From Plebeiibacterium sediminum (GTDB lineage: Bacteria > Bacteroidota > Bacteroidia > Bacteroidales > Marinilabiliaceae), in contig NZ_JAPDPJ010000023.1 of NCBI RefSeq assembly GCF_026013605.1, forward strand, positions 19,891-83,890: a stretch of DNA of 64,000 nucleotides. Direction: 5' to 3'. A program made the translations under genes and the position numbers. The notes below the pieces were generated by a model, which had not been told where the DNA came from, made no database searches, and worked only from the letters and a program-made list of their open reading frames with translations. Positions 18,715-28,041 of the stretch are shown here, piece by piece; positions within the stretch are counted from its first letter, which is position 1, and every line of letters starts with the position of its first letter.

Positions 18715-20538
18715 ATGAGACACTCAATATTATTCACTTTATTAATTCTATTTTTCTCATCTTCGCTCTTTGCAGAAGATGTGGAATTTACAGCACAAGC
18801 TAAAAGTGCTGTACTTTCTGGAGAAAAATTTCAATTAATATATAGTGTTAATGAAGAAGGTGAAGACTTAAGATTACCCCAACTAAATGATTTTACCGTG
18901 TTAATGGGACCAAGTAGGATGACAAGCTCAAGCACTCAAATCATTAATGGAAAAATCACCAGAAGTAAAGAATTCACATATACCTATATTCTTAAATGTG
19001 ATAAACCGGGAAAGTACACGCTGGCTCCGGCTCAAATTACTGTAGATGGAGAAAAATACGAGAGCAATAGTTTAAGTATTGAAGTTGTAAAAAATGAGGG
19101 TGGCAATACTACACAACAAAGCCAAAGTCAGCAAGAATCTGGAAGCAACTCTTTTTCAAAGGATGATTTATTTATAACTGTAACCAATAATAAATCCAGT
19201 ATCTATCAAGGTGAACCACTTGTATTAACCACAAAAATTTATACTCGTATCAATCTTGATAATATTTCGGATATTAAGCACCCTGACTATAGAAATTTTA
19301 TTGTTCAGGATATTGAGGATGGAAATAATATTCAGTGGACATACGAATTTGTAAATAACAAACAATATAGAGTTGGTACATTAGAAAGAAAAGTGTTGTA
19401 CGCTCAAAAAAGCGGACCACAAACCATTGAACCTACTGAAATTGAATTCCTGATTAAACAACGCATCAGTCGTCGTTCAACCAGTATTTTTGATGATTTT
19501 TTTGACAACAATTACCGAATGGTAAAAAAGCGTGTTAAATCAAAATCAATCAATGTCAATGTTAAACCATTTCCTTCTCCAAGACCAAAAAGTTTTTCCG
19601 GAGCAGTGGGTGATCTTTCAATGAAAGTAACCTGTTCTCAGAATAAGGTAAAAGTAAATGATGGAATCACAATTAAAGCAGTAATTTCCGGAACAGGAAA
19701 CCACAAGCTAATGTCGGCTCCTGAATTCAATTTCTCTACAGATTTTGACACTTTTGATCCTACTAACAAGAATAACTTCACCAACACGGTGTCTGGTATG
19801 AAAGGTTCAAATACCTTTGAATATTTGATTATTCCGAGATTTGGAGGTAATTACACTATAGATCCGTTAGTATTCACATACTTTAACCCTAAGAGTGGAA
19901 AGTTTGTAACAATAAAATCAGATCCGATTGTAATAGAAGTGGAAAAAGGCACTGAAGAACAAAATGGTTCAACCTATACTCCTTCAAGTATTAACAGAGA
20001 AGATGTTCAGTTTATTGGAAAGGATATCAGATTTATCAAAACAGATAAAACAAATCTTAAAGAAAGAGGAACCTTTTTGTTTGGTTCATTAATCTTCTAT
20101 CTGGGATATATCATACCTGTTATTTTATTTATTATAGCATATATATTAAATAAAAAGAAGATTCATGAAAATGCCAATATTCATTTAGTTAAGAATAAAA
20201 AAGCCAACAAAATGGCTACAAAAAGATTGAAAAAATCTTCAACTTATCTGAAAGAAAATAATCATGAAGCATTTTACGAAGAGGTATTAAAAGCGTTATA
20301 TACTTATTTAAGCGATAAATTATTTTTGCCAGTAAGTGAATTAAGCAAAGAAAAGGCAGCGGATTTAATTACTAAAAGAGGTGTTTCTGAAGAAGTGAAG
20401 AACGAATTACTTGAAGTGTTGGATACATGTGAATTTGCCCGCTTCTCTCCTGCTTCAGGTGAAACTGAGCAAATGGATAAACTATATAATAAAGCTCTAA
20501 ATAATATTAGCAAACTAGATAATCAGATTAAAAAGTAA
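18715..20538 (+). CDS. batD: BatD, membrane-anchored oxygen-tolerance protein
   Basis: 607 residues. Signal peptide 1-20 (..SSSLFA), then several beta-sandwich domains to about residue 440 with typical BatD motifs ('SGEKFQLIYSVNEEG', 'GPSRMTSSSTQIINGK', 'YTYILKCDKPGKYTLAPA'). A membrane helix lies near 455-478 (FGSLIFYLGYIIPVILFIIAYIL). The cytoplasmic tail of ~125 residues includes 'ALYTYLSDKLFLPVSELSKEKA'. Sixty-five bases after batC and same strand. The large extracytoplasmic part probably binds the other Bat proteins or envelope ligands. Confidence 0.92.
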   Translation: MRHSILFTLLILFFSSSLFAEDVEFTAQAKSAVLSGEKFQLIYSVNEEGEDLRLPQLNDFTVLMGPSRMTSSSTQIINGKITRSKEFTYTYILKCDKPGKYTLAPAQITVDGEKYESNSLSIEVVKNEGGNTTQQSQSQQESGSNSFSKDDLFITVTNNKSSIYQGEPLVLTTKIYTRINLDNISDIKHPDYRNFIVQDIEDGNNIQWTYEFVNNKQYRVGTLERKVLYAQKSGPQTIEPTEIEFLIKQRISRRSTSIFDDFFDNNYRMVKKRVKSKSINVNVKPFPSPRPKSFSGAVGDLSMKVTCSQNKVKVNDGITIKAVISGTGNHKLMSAPEFNFSTDFDTFDPTNKNNFTNTVSGMKGSNTFEYLIIPRFGGNYTIDPLVFTYFNPKSGKFVTIKSDPIVIEVEKGTEEQNGSTYTPSSINREDVQFIGKDIRFIKTDKTNLKERGTFLFGSLIFYLGYIIPVILFIIAYILNKKKIHENANIHLVKNKKANKMATKRLKKSSTYLKENNHEAFYEEVLKALYTYLSDKLFLPVSELSKEKAADLITKRGVSEEVKNELLEVLDTCEFARFSPASGETEQMDKLYNKALNNISKLDNQIKK

Positions 20539-20615
20539 CTTCATTAATTGTAGTTTATTGGTTTAATACAAAATTAATACTGCAAACTATAGGTTACACA
20601 TTAAATTGAAAGACA

Positions 20616-21371
20616 ATGAAACGTATTATATTTTTATTTATATCAATCTTATTTTTATCTGTTAGCTCTTTTGCGAGTAATGATGCAAGATTTGATAAAG
20701 CAAATGAGCTTTTCCAGAATCAAAACTACAGCGAAGCTATTACTGCTTATGAAGAAATTCTTAATTCAGGAATGGAAAGCGGAGATGTTTATTTCAACCT
20801 GGGAAATGCTTATTACAAGTCAGGGAATTTGCCTAAAGCAATATTAAATTATGAAAGAGCAAAGTTAATATTGCCACATGATAAAGATATATCATACAAC
20901 TTACAAATGGCAAATTCTCAAATAACAGATAAACTTGAAACTGTAGGAGAATTTTTCTTAATAACCTGGTTTAAAAGCTTCCGTAACACAACTAAATCAG
21001 ACACCTGGGCTATCATTTCAATCGTTACATTTGCTTTAGGTTTATTACTGTTAGCTATTTTCATGTTTACAAGATCCAAATCCTTGAAACAAATAGCTTT
21101 CTTTTCAGCCATTATTCTTATTCTGGTATGCATTACATCAATTAGCTTCTCTGCAAAGCAAAAGAACATGCTTACTAATAGAAATGGAGCTATTATATTT
21201 GAACCGTCCGTAACAATAAAAAGTTCGCCATCTGTAAGTGGAACAGAATTATTTATTTTACATGAAGGAACTAAGGTTAAAATTTTAGAATCGGTTAGTG
21301 ATTGGTACAGGATACAAATAAGTGATGGTAATGATGGTTGGTTACCCTCTTCAACTGTAGAAATAATATAA
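20616..21371 (+). CDS. batE: BatE, TPR and SH3-domain membrane protein
   Basis: 251 residues. Signal peptide 1-20, two TPR units at about 25-110 ('GDVYFNLGNAYYKSGNLPKAILNYERA'), two membrane helices near 128-150 and 157-177, then a bacterial SH3-like domain at 185-250 ('SSPSVSGTELFILHEGTKVKILE', 'DWYRIQISDGNDGWLPSSTVEII'). SH3 domains of this class bind cell-wall peptides. It ends the Bat operon and is followed at once by a strong terminator. Confidence 0.92.
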   Translation: MKRIIFLFISILFLSVSSFASNDARFDKANELFQNQNYSEAITAYEEILNSGMESGDVYFNLGNAYYKSGNLPKAILNYERAKLILPHDKDISYNLQMANSQITDKLETVGEFFLITWFKSFRNTTKSDTWAIISIVTFALGLLLLAIFMFTRSKSLKQIAFFSAIILILVCITSISFSAKQKNMLTNRNGAIIFEPSVTIKSSPSVSGTELFILHEGTKVKILESVSDWYRIQISDGNDGWLPSSTVEII

Positions 21372-21372
21372 T

Positions 21373-21407
21373 AAAAAAGGTGATTCAAAATTGAATCACC
21401 TTTTTTT
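21373..21407. terminator. Bidirectional terminator after batE
   Basis: A 16-base perfect stem (21373-21388 with 21391-21406) around two bases, A-run on one side and T-run on the other. It can end batE on the plus strand and the STAS gene on the minus strand. Confidence 0.92.
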
Positions 21408-21412
21408 ATCTT

Positions 21413-21730
21413 TTAATTTTCCTTAGAATAAATATCAAATACTTTATCAAGCTTCATGAGTTTTAAAAGACTCATAACATCATCTTGTACACAACACAGA
21501 TAAAAATTATTATTGTTTTGTCTGGCTGTTTTTAAAGCTGAAATAATTACACCAATACCAGTACTGTCAATAAATTTTATATTCGAAAGATTTAAAACTA
21601 CTTTTTCCTTACTTTCAGATACAACTTTAGTCAACGCAATTTTTACTTCTTCCGCAGTAGCAGCAGTTAATCTATCGGATTTATTGATACTAATAATATT
21701 AACTTCTTTATTATTCTTTACTTCTAACAT
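21413..21730 (-). CDS. STAS-domain anti-sigma-factor antagonist-like protein
   Basis: 105 residues, a single STAS domain from end to end. The phosphorylatable motif 'FIDSTGIGVIISALK' is intact, with Ser in DSTG. Such proteins switch partners when phosphorylated by a serine kinase or dephosphorylated by a PP2C phosphatase. Neither partner is present nearby. It lies 14 bases after the Hpt gene, probably in one transcript. Confidence 0.88.
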   Translation of the reverse strand: MLEVKNNKEVNIISINKSDRLTAATAEEVKIALTKVVSESKEKVVLNLSNIKFIDSTGIGVIISALKTARQNNNNFYLCCVQDDVMSLLKLMKLDKVFDIYSKEN

Positions 21731-21744
21731 GAGCTATATATGGT

Positions 21745-22224
21745 TTAATAGGTACTTATTACTTGTGAAAGCTCTTTAACAGCCTCACCACAAACATCAT
21801 TAAATTTATTAATAAGTTTTGTTAATTCTGAAATATTGGCATTTTCTTTTACCCAATTTATTCTGTCTTCAGGATAACCTTCAAAATTTCTTTTTAATGT
21901 GCTGATTTCTTCTTTTTGGGCTTCTGTAATACTTGTCTTTTCTTCTAATTCTAAAATTCGCAATTGCTTTGCCAGCAATTCCAGATTTTTTAAATCTACA
22001 TTTCCCAACTCTTGCATACCCATTGATACAACAGAAGATTTAGCTTTATGTGCAATAGCGGCAATCTTAAGCCAATTCTTTTCTCCTAAATTTTGCTCAA
22101 ATCCTTCTGTAAACTCAGGCATCTGGTCTAAAAAGATTTCAACCAATTCTTTTATGATACTTGTATCTCCATCTGCAATACCCTCTAAATAAGTCAGATC
22201 TACATATTTATTATTTTCTTCCAT
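21745..22224 (-). CDS. Hpt (histidine phosphotransfer) domain protein
   Basis: About 159 residues from the ATG at 22224 (MEENNKYVDLTYLEG). An earlier ATG at 22248 would add eight residues that fit no family, so I prefer the internal one. The Hpt core is 'LKIAAIAHKAKSSVVSMGM' with the phosphoacceptor His in AHKAKS. Hpt proteins pass phosphate between receiver domains. A C-terminal extension of ~70 residues, helical and charged, is unusual for a stand-alone Hpt. No histidine kinase or receiver is adjacent; it precedes the STAS gene. Confidence 0.83.
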   Translation of the reverse strand: MEENNKYVDLTYLEGIADGDTSIIKELVEIFLDQMPEFTEGFEQNLGEKNWLKIAAIAHKAKSSVVSMGMQELGNVDLKNLELLAKQLRILELEEKTSITEAQKEEISTLKRNFEGYPEDRINWVKENANISELTKLINKFNDVCGEAVKELSQVISTY

Positions 22225-22379
22225 AAGGTAAGGTCTTCGTATATACAAAAATTATAATACAAATCTACTTTTTTTTATCAAATAACCATATTATCCCTTT
22301 AAAATTTAAACGTTTAATAAATAAATTCAATTTCATATTTCAACATAATTATATCCTTCAAAATAGAATATAAATCATA

Positions 22380-22408
22380 TTTGACGAGTCTCATAATTCA
22401 TACATTTG
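22380..22408 (+). promoter_or_regulatory. Promoter of gcvT
   Basis: TTTG at 22380-22383, 17 bases, then TACATTTG at 22401-22408: a good match to the Bacteroidota consensus. Start of transcription is expected near 22415, giving a ~130-base leader in which I see no riboswitch. Confidence 0.65.
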
Positions 22409-22547
22409 TATACAATAAATTTATAATGATTAAGTAATATAAGAATAATAAAAACAAATGTAACGAGTCATTTGAGTGGTTTTCTAACGCAGACAGATAA
22501 TTATTCAGGTAAGTTCCATTTGGCCTTAAACAAAAAATTATATACAA

Positions 22548-23630
22548 ATGAAAAAGACAGCTTTATTTGAACTACATAAAAAATTTGAAGCTAAAATTGT
22601 ACCTTTTGCAGGTTTTGAAATGCCTGTAGAATACGCAGGAATTAGTAAGGAACACATTCAGGTTAGAGAATCTGTAGGTGTATTTGATGTATCACATATG
22701 GGCGAATTCTGGGTTAAAGGACCTAAAGCCCTTGATTTTATCCAAAAAGTAACTACTAACGATGCTTCAACCCTAACTATTGGTAAAGCTCAATACAGTT
22801 GTTTCCCTAATGGTAAAGGTGGTATTGTTGATGACTTATTGGTATATAAGTATGAAGATGAAAAATATATGTTAGTAGTTAACGCTGCTAATATTGATAA
22901 AGATTGGGAATGGTGCAATGCGAACAATACAGTGGGTGCTGAGCTTGAAAACGCATCTGACAAAATTTCTCAATTAGCTATTCAGGGGCCTGATGCAATC
23001 AAAGTACTTCAAAAACTAACGGATGTAAATTTATCTGAGATTCCTTATTATTGTTTTACAACAGGAAGTTTTGCTGGCATTGATGACGTTATCATTTCAA
23101 ATACCGGTTATACTGGTGCAGGAGGTTTTGAATTATATATGTATAACGAACATGCTGTTGAAATCTGGGAGAAAGTATTTGAAGCAGGTAAAGAATTTGA
23201 CATTGCACCTATTGGTTTGGGAGCTCGTGATACATTAAGACTGGAAAAAGGATTTTGTTTGTATGGTAATGATATTGATGATACAACTTCGCCTATTGAA
23301 GCAGGATTAGGCTGGATTACCAAATTTACAGAAACAAAGGATTTTATTGATAAAGATGTTTTATTAAAACAAAAAAATGAAGGCGTTAATAAAAAACTAA
23401 AAGGTTTTAAAATGATCGACAAAGGAATCCCTCGACACGGATACGAAATTGTTGATCAGGATGACAATATTATTGGAACCGTTACATCTGGAACTCATTC
23501 TCCAATTTTGAAATATGGAATTGGAATGGGATATTTAAATAGTGAATACAGTAAAATTGGTACTGCTATTTATATAAAAGTAAGAAACAGAAAATTAAAA
23601 GCTGAAGTGGTTAAATTACCATTTGTTTAA
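22548..23630 (+). CDS. gcvT: Aminomethyltransferase, glycine cleavage system T protein
   Basis: 360 residues, full length. GcvT releases ammonia from the aminomethyl group carried by H protein and passes the methylene to tetrahydrofolate. Signatures: '[20 protein letters not shown]' near residues 40-60, '[20 protein letters not shown]' near 80-105, '[19 protein letters not shown]' near 185, '[20 protein letters not shown]' around 225-245, and '[20 protein letters not shown]' near the end. The other gcv genes are not adjacent. Downstream serC and serA make serine, the other one-carbon source. Confidence 0.95.
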   Translation: MKKTALFELHKKFEAKIVPFAGFEMPVEYAGISKEHIQVRESVGVFDVSHMGEFWVKGPKALDFIQKVTTNDASTLTIGKAQYSCFPNGKGGIVDDLLVYKYEDEKYMLVVNAANIDKDWEWCNANNTVGAELENASDKISQLAIQGPDAIKVLQKLTDVNLSEIPYYCFTTGSFAGIDDVIISNTGYTGAGGFELYMYNEHAVEIWEKVFEAGKEFDIAPIGLGARDTLRLEKGFCLYGNDIDDTTSPIEAGLGWITKFTETKDFIDKDVLLKQKNEGVNKKLKGFKMIDKGIPRHGYEIVDQDDNIIGTVTSGTHSPILKYGIGMGYLNSEYSKIGTAIYIKVRNRKLKAEVVKLPFV

Positions 23631-24099
23631 TTGTATTATTATACATTTTTAGTTATGAAAAGAATCTTTGTCGTATATAAATACATTATTTAGGCTTCCG
23701 ATTGGTATTAAAACGCAAGTTTAAAATGATTTTTATCACTGATTAAAGATTTTTTTCATGATTTAAATTAGGTTCTATCAACTCAATTACTACCATTTAC
23801 CACACTGTATATCTGCATTTTAAATACATAATACTCCATTAGCAACAGTATTTAATATAACAATTTATTATGGAATATAACTATGTTTTATTATAAATTC
23901 TGGGTATTAGTGACATATTTTTCTAATTTTGCGCTAGAAATCGAATCAGATAAGTCATAAAGCTTATAAAAATACAGTTTTAATAAGTTAAGGTTATTTG
24001 ATACGATATTTATCAAATGTGATTTATTAAGTATTAACCATTATCGATACTATAGCTATGCAAATGGCTATCTAAGTGTAAAACAAAATTATTTAACGC
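23631..24099. other. Intergenic region upstream of serC
   Basis: 469 AT-rich bases between two plus-strand genes. Contains a candidate -7 element at 23924-23931 and, if it is used, a leader of about 160 bases. No terminator with a T-run follows gcvT. I see no gene. Confidence 0.5.
23924..23931 (+). promoter_or_regulatory. Candidate -7 box of serC
   Basis: TAATTTTG is an exact TAnnTTTG match. The -33 side is weak (TTCTGG about 20 bases upstream). Confidence 0.45.
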
Positions 24100-25170
24100 A
24101 TGAAAAAGCATAATTTTTACGCCGGACCATCAATTTTACCGGAATACACAATCAAAAACACAGCTGAAGCTGTTATGAATTTTGCAGGAACAGGTTTATC
24201 TGTTATGGAAATTTCTCATAGATCCAAAGAATTTGTAGCGGTAATGGATGAAGCCATTTCACTTGTTAATGAATTATTAGATCTTCCAGCTGGATATAAA
24301 GTGATTTTTGTAGGTGGTGGTGCAAGTACACAATTTTGCATGGCTCCATTTAACTTATTAAAAACAAAAGCTGCTTATTTAAACACTGGAGCATGGGCTT
24401 CAAAAGCTCAAAAAGAAGCAAAACTTTTTGGTGAAGTTGTTGAGGTTGCTTCTTCTAAAGATAAAAACTATACTTATATCCCTAAGAATTTTGAAGTTCC
24501 AGCTGATGCTGATTATTTACATATCACTTCTAATAACACTATTTATGGTACTGAAATCAAAACTGATTTAGATCTAGGTGTTAGATTAGTGGCAGATATG
24601 TCATCTGATATTTTCTCTCGTCCAATTGATGTTTCTAAATACGATATTATTTATGCTGGAGCTCAGAAAAACCTTGCTCCATCAGGTGTTACAATTGCAA
24701 TTGTTAACGAAAATGCTTTAGGACAAGTAGAAAGAGCAATTCCTACAATGTTAGACTACAGAACTCACATTGAAAAAGAATCAATGTTTAATACGCCTCC
24801 AGTATTACCTGTATTCGCTGCGCTTCAAACTTTACAATGGTTAAAAGCTCAAGGTGGTGTTGCTGAAATGCAAAAGAAAAACATTGAGAAAGCTTCGCTT
24901 CTTTATGATGAAATTGACAGCAATAAATTCTTCAAAGCAACAGTTGAAGCTGAAGAAGATCGTTCTTTAATGAATATTTGTTTTGTTATGAATGATGAAT
25001 ACACTGAATTAGAAAAAGACTTTATGGAATTAGCAACATCTAAAGGTTGTGTTGGTATCAAAGGTCACCGTTCTGTTGGTGGATTCCGTGCTTCTACTTA
25101 CAATGCATTACCAAAAGAAAGCGTTGAAGTATTGGTTGCTGCAATGAAAGAATTTGCTGCTAAGCACTAA
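24100..25170 (+). CDS. serC: Phosphoserine aminotransferase
   Basis: 356 residues. PLP-dependent conversion of 3-phosphohydroxypyruvate and glutamate to 3-phosphoserine. Signatures are '[14 protein letters not shown]' at the start, '[16 protein letters not shown]' around residue 73, '[27 protein letters not shown]' with the PLP lysine at K190, and '[21 protein letters not shown]' near the C-terminus. It is followed by serA after a terminator, so the two biosynthetic steps sit side by side in reverse pathway order. Confidence 0.95.
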   Translation: MKKHNFYAGPSILPEYTIKNTAEAVMNFAGTGLSVMEISHRSKEFVAVMDEAISLVNELLDLPAGYKVIFVGGGASTQFCMAPFNLLKTKAAYLNTGAWASKAQKEAKLFGEVVEVASSKDKNYTYIPKNFEVPADADYLHITSNNTIYGTEIKTDLDLGVRLVADMSSDIFSRPIDVSKYDIIYAGAQKNLAPSGVTIAIVNENALGQVERAIPTMLDYRTHIEKESMFNTPPVLPVFAALQTLQWLKAQGGVAEMQKKNIEKASLLYDEIDSNKFFKATVEAEEDRSLMNICFVMNDEYTELEKDFMELATSKGCVGIKGHRSVGGFRASTYNALPKESVEVLVAAMKEFAAKH

Positions 25171-25182
25171 AATATGATTTTT

Positions 25183-25216
25183 AAACCGAAGTTTATTTTA
25201 AACTTCGGTTTTGTTT
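25183..25216 (+). terminator. Hairpin terminator between serC and serA
   Basis: aaaccgaagttt (25183-25194) pairs perfectly with aaacttcggttt (25200-25211) around five bases, followed by ttgtttt. It may be partial, since serA starts only 34 bases later with no clear promoter between. Confidence 0.8.
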
Positions 25217-25249
25217 TCTATCTAATCAAAAATATCAATTCAATATATC

Positions 25250-26170
25250 ATGACTAAAGTACTTGTTGCTACAGAAAAACCTTTTGCAAAGGCAGCTGTA
25301 GATAAAATTGAAGCTATTGTAAAAGAAGCAGGCTTTGAGTTTGCTTTACTTGAAAAATATACTGACAAAGCAGATCTTTTAAACGCAGTTAAAGATGCAT
25401 CTGCACTTATTGTTCGTTCTGATAATGTTACTGCTGAAGTTGTTGAAGCTGCTGCAGATTTAAAAATTGTTGTAAGAGCTGGTGCTGGATATGACAACCT
25501 TGATCTTGAAGCTTGTACAGCAAACAATGTTGTTGCAATGAACACTCCAGGACAAAATTCAAACGCAGTTGCTGAATTAGCATTTGGAATGATGATTTCA
25601 ATGGCTCGTAATGCATACAATGGAACTGCAGGAACAGAATTAAGAGGTAAAAAAATCGGTATCCACGCTTATGGTAACGTAGGTGTTTATGTAGCAAAAA
25701 TAGCTCAGGGAATTGGAATGGAAGTTTATGCTTTTGATCCATTTGTAAGCGCAGATAAAATGAAAGCTGACGGTGTTACTCCTGTTGATTCAGTAGAAGA
25801 ATTATATGCTACTTGTCAATACGTTTCATTACACATCCCTGCTAACGACAAAACTAAACAGTCCATCAACTTTGACTTATTATCAAAAATGCCTGCAAAT
25901 GCAGTTCTAGTAAACACTGCACGTAAAGAAGTAATTCACGAAGCAGACATGATTAAGTTAATGAATGAAAGAGCTGACTTCTCTTATATTTCGGATATTG
26001 CTCCGGATAACAAAGATGAGTATGCTGCATTTGAAGGAAGATATTTCTTTACTCCTAAAAAAATGGGTGCTCAAACAGCTGAAGCAAACATCAATGCTGG
26101 TGTTGCTGCTGCCAACCAAATTGTTGACTTTATTAAAAACGGAAATAAAACTTTCCAGGTTAACAAATAG
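25250..26170 (+). CDS. serA: D-3-phosphoglycerate dehydrogenase
   Basis: 306 residues. NAD-dependent oxidation of 3-phosphoglycerate, the first step of serine synthesis. Substrate-binding 'IVRAGAGYDNLDL', NAD-binding 'GKKIGIHAYGNVGVYVAKIAQG' with a slightly altered GxGxxG (HAYGNVG), and 'VNTARKEVI' are visible. It ends right after the catalytic core with no C-terminal ACT domain, so serine feedback through ACT is absent, a short form common in Bacteroidota. Paired with serC upstream. Confidence 0.92.
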   Translation: MTKVLVATEKPFAKAAVDKIEAIVKEAGFEFALLEKYTDKADLLNAVKDASALIVRSDNVTAEVVEAAADLKIVVRAGAGYDNLDLEACTANNVVAMNTPGQNSNAVAELAFGMMISMARNAYNGTAGTELRGKKIGIHAYGNVGVYVAKIAQGIGMEVYAFDPFVSADKMKADGVTPVDSVEELYATCQYVSLHIPANDKTKQSINFDLLSKMPANAVLVNTARKEVIHEADMIKLMNERADFSYISDIAPDNKDEYAAFEGRYFFTPKKMGAQTAEANINAGVAAANQIVDFIKNGNKTFQVNK

Positions 26171-26200
26171 AAAACAGATACTAATTACATTATAATATTT

Positions 26201-26231
26201 AGGCTACTCTTAACGGAGTAGCCTTTTTTAT
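26201..26231 (+). terminator. Terminator of serA
   Basis: aggctactc (26201-26209) pairs with gagtagcct (26216-26224) around six bases, followed by six T. Confidence 0.88.
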
Positions 26232-26582
26232 TATTCTACACAGTTGAACTTAAAAATGGAATCTTAGTTTTATATGATTATCATTATTAAACTCCTTACA
26301 AATTCATATAAAACTGAGTACAAATTTACTTTTAACTTACAATTTGTTTAATCTACTTATTGATAGAATATTTTGATCTTGTAATAATATATATTAACAA
26401 CTTTAAAATATAATTTGAATAGTTATAAATTAAAATTGATAGATCAATAATTAATATCGGTACAACAAGAACTATTTTCGAACAATTAAAACAAGCCGTC
26501 TATCTCATACTAATATATTTCGAACTCATCAATATTTAATTCTATCTTATGATAAAGGGCTTCGAACAAGTATCATTCTAAT
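26232..26582. other. Intergenic spacer between convergent genes
   Basis: About 350 AT-rich bases lying between the serA terminator and the terminator of the minus-strand glycosyltransferase. No gene, RNA or repeat recognised. Confidence 0.55.
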
Positions 26583-26616
26583 GAAAAAAAAGCCCGGAAA
26601 ATTTTTTCCAGGCTTT
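26583..26616 (-). terminator. Terminator of the ArnT-like glycosyltransferase gene
   Basis: Arms 26589-26601 and 26604-26616 pair over 13 bases with one mismatch. On the minus strand a run of T follows (A-run at 26584-26591 on the plus strand). Confidence 0.85.
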
Positions 26617-26641
26617 GATACCAATTCTATATATTAATGCT

Positions 26642-28030
26642 TTAATTGCTTGAATATATTGTATTTTTCATAGATTGATGTTCTGAACTAAGACCTTCAA
26701 TTGAATATTCAGGATTTCGTTTTAGTGTTTTATTCTTAATAATTACATAGAAAGCTTCACCTTGAACGATCTTATTGTGCAACTCTTCGTAGCTTATAGT
26801 CTCCACCTTACCCCTACTGTAAAACTGACTGGAATAACTCTTTTTTCCCAGGTAATAAAGCGGCTTATTTAATTCTCCAACCGATTCAATTAAATACTTA
26901 TCTGTATTACTGTACTTTTCCAGATTATTATTGAATAAACCTACCACTAAAGCGATGGCTGCTAAAGAAGGTAAAATCAAACTAATAATCACATTAGTCT
27001 TCTTTCTTTTAATAGCATCCCAGTAATGTACAACCAACAATGCTATAGGCGGCATTACCGGTAAAACATAAGTATGAATTAAACTTTTTGAAACAGTGAA
27101 AAATAAAGGAGTCCAAACCATCCAGGCTACTAAAAAGAAAACCCATTTATCCTTGATAGCAACACTCCTATTCTTCCATAAATTCCCAATCACTACCTGA
27201 AACCATGGTAATGCCATTCCTAAAAGAAAAAGCCATACAATACCTAATGGTTGCTGCTTTGGAAATCCATATTTATCACCCTTCCAGCTCGAATCAACAA
27301 AACGCTTAAAATGCTCACCTACGATAAAATAATCCAAAAATCCTTCCGTTTTTTGTTCGGCTAAAATATACCATGGTACTGCAATTAAAAGCATAATTGG
27401 AATCCCAATTAACCAGGGTATTCTTGTAAACAGATTTTTCCATTGTTTAAACCACACTACCCAAATGAAGACTGGGGGACCTGTAAGTATAATTGCTATT
27501 GGTCCCTTTGCCAGCAAACCAATCCCTACTCCCACAAACATCAAGTATCCCCAAATATTCTTTTTGGGTTCATTAATCTGCTTCCAGAAACCAATCATAA
27601 TTAAAGTAATTGCCAATAACAAACTAGTATCTGTTGAAACAACTCCTGCATGCAATAAAAACTGCGGCAAAGTAAACATTACAAAAGCAGATATAAATAA
27701 ACCCAATCCTTTTTCTTTAACAGCTTTTGATACAATAAAAACAATTAGCAAACAAAGCAAAAAAGCAGGGAATCGAACTGCAAATTCATTTACTCCAAAC
27801 ACCTTCATACTTAAGGCTGATAACCATGTATTCAATGGTGGTTTAGCCCAAAACGGAACGCCATAATCAATTTGAGGTGTAATCCAGTTATTTGTTTCAT
27901 ACATGATTCGTGCAATCTCTGCATATCTGGCCTCGGTTTTATCCATTAAAGGAAGAATTGCATTTAACAGTAATCGTATTAAAAGAATTCCAACAAGACT
28001 ATAGCGAAAGAACTTTTTGTTATTTAACAT
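26642..28030 (-). CDS. GT39/ArnT-like polyprenyl-phosphate sugar transferase
   Basis: 462 residues, about ten hydrophobic segments. The family signature lies in the first periplasmic loop: 'MDKTEARYAEIARIMYETNNW' with the acidic pair, then 'YGVPFWAKPPLNTWLSA'. This matches undecaprenyl-phosphate-sugar:lipid A or protein glycosyltransferases (ArnT, PMT). The neighbouring upstream gene is a GT2 enzyme of the polyprenyl-phosphate sugar synthase type, 11 bases away, so the pair can make a lipid-linked sugar and then transfer it outside the cytoplasm. The acceptor and sugar are not readable from sequence. Confidence 0.85.
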   Translation of the reverse strand: MLNNKKFFRYSLVGILLIRLLLNAILPLMDKTEARYAEIARIMYETNNWITPQIDYGVPFWAKPPLNTWLSALSMKVFGVNEFAVRFPAFLLCLLIVFIVSKAVKEKGLGLFISAFVMFTLPQFLLHAGVVSTDTSLLLAITLIMIGFWKQINEPKKNIWGYLMFVGVGIGLLAKGPIAIILTGPPVFIWVVWFKQWKNLFTRIPWLIGIPIMLLIAVPWYILAEQKTEGFLDYFIVGEHFKRFVDSSWKGDKYGFPKQQPLGIVWLFLLGMALPWFQVVIGNLWKNRSVAIKDKWVFFLVAWMVWTPLFFTVSKSLIHTYVLPVMPPIALLVVHYWDAIKRKKTNVIISLILPSLAAIALVVGLFNNNLEKYSNTDKYLIESVGELNKPLYYLGKKSYSSQFYSRGKVETISYEELHNKIVQGEAFYVIIKNKTLKRNPEYSIEGLSSEHQSMKNTIYSSN

Positions 28031-28041
28031 TGATCGGACAA

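Noticed and set aside
22410..22547. Glycine riboswitch upstream of gcvT
   Set aside because: The ~130-base leader shows no tandem aptamer-like conserved motifs or strong stems.
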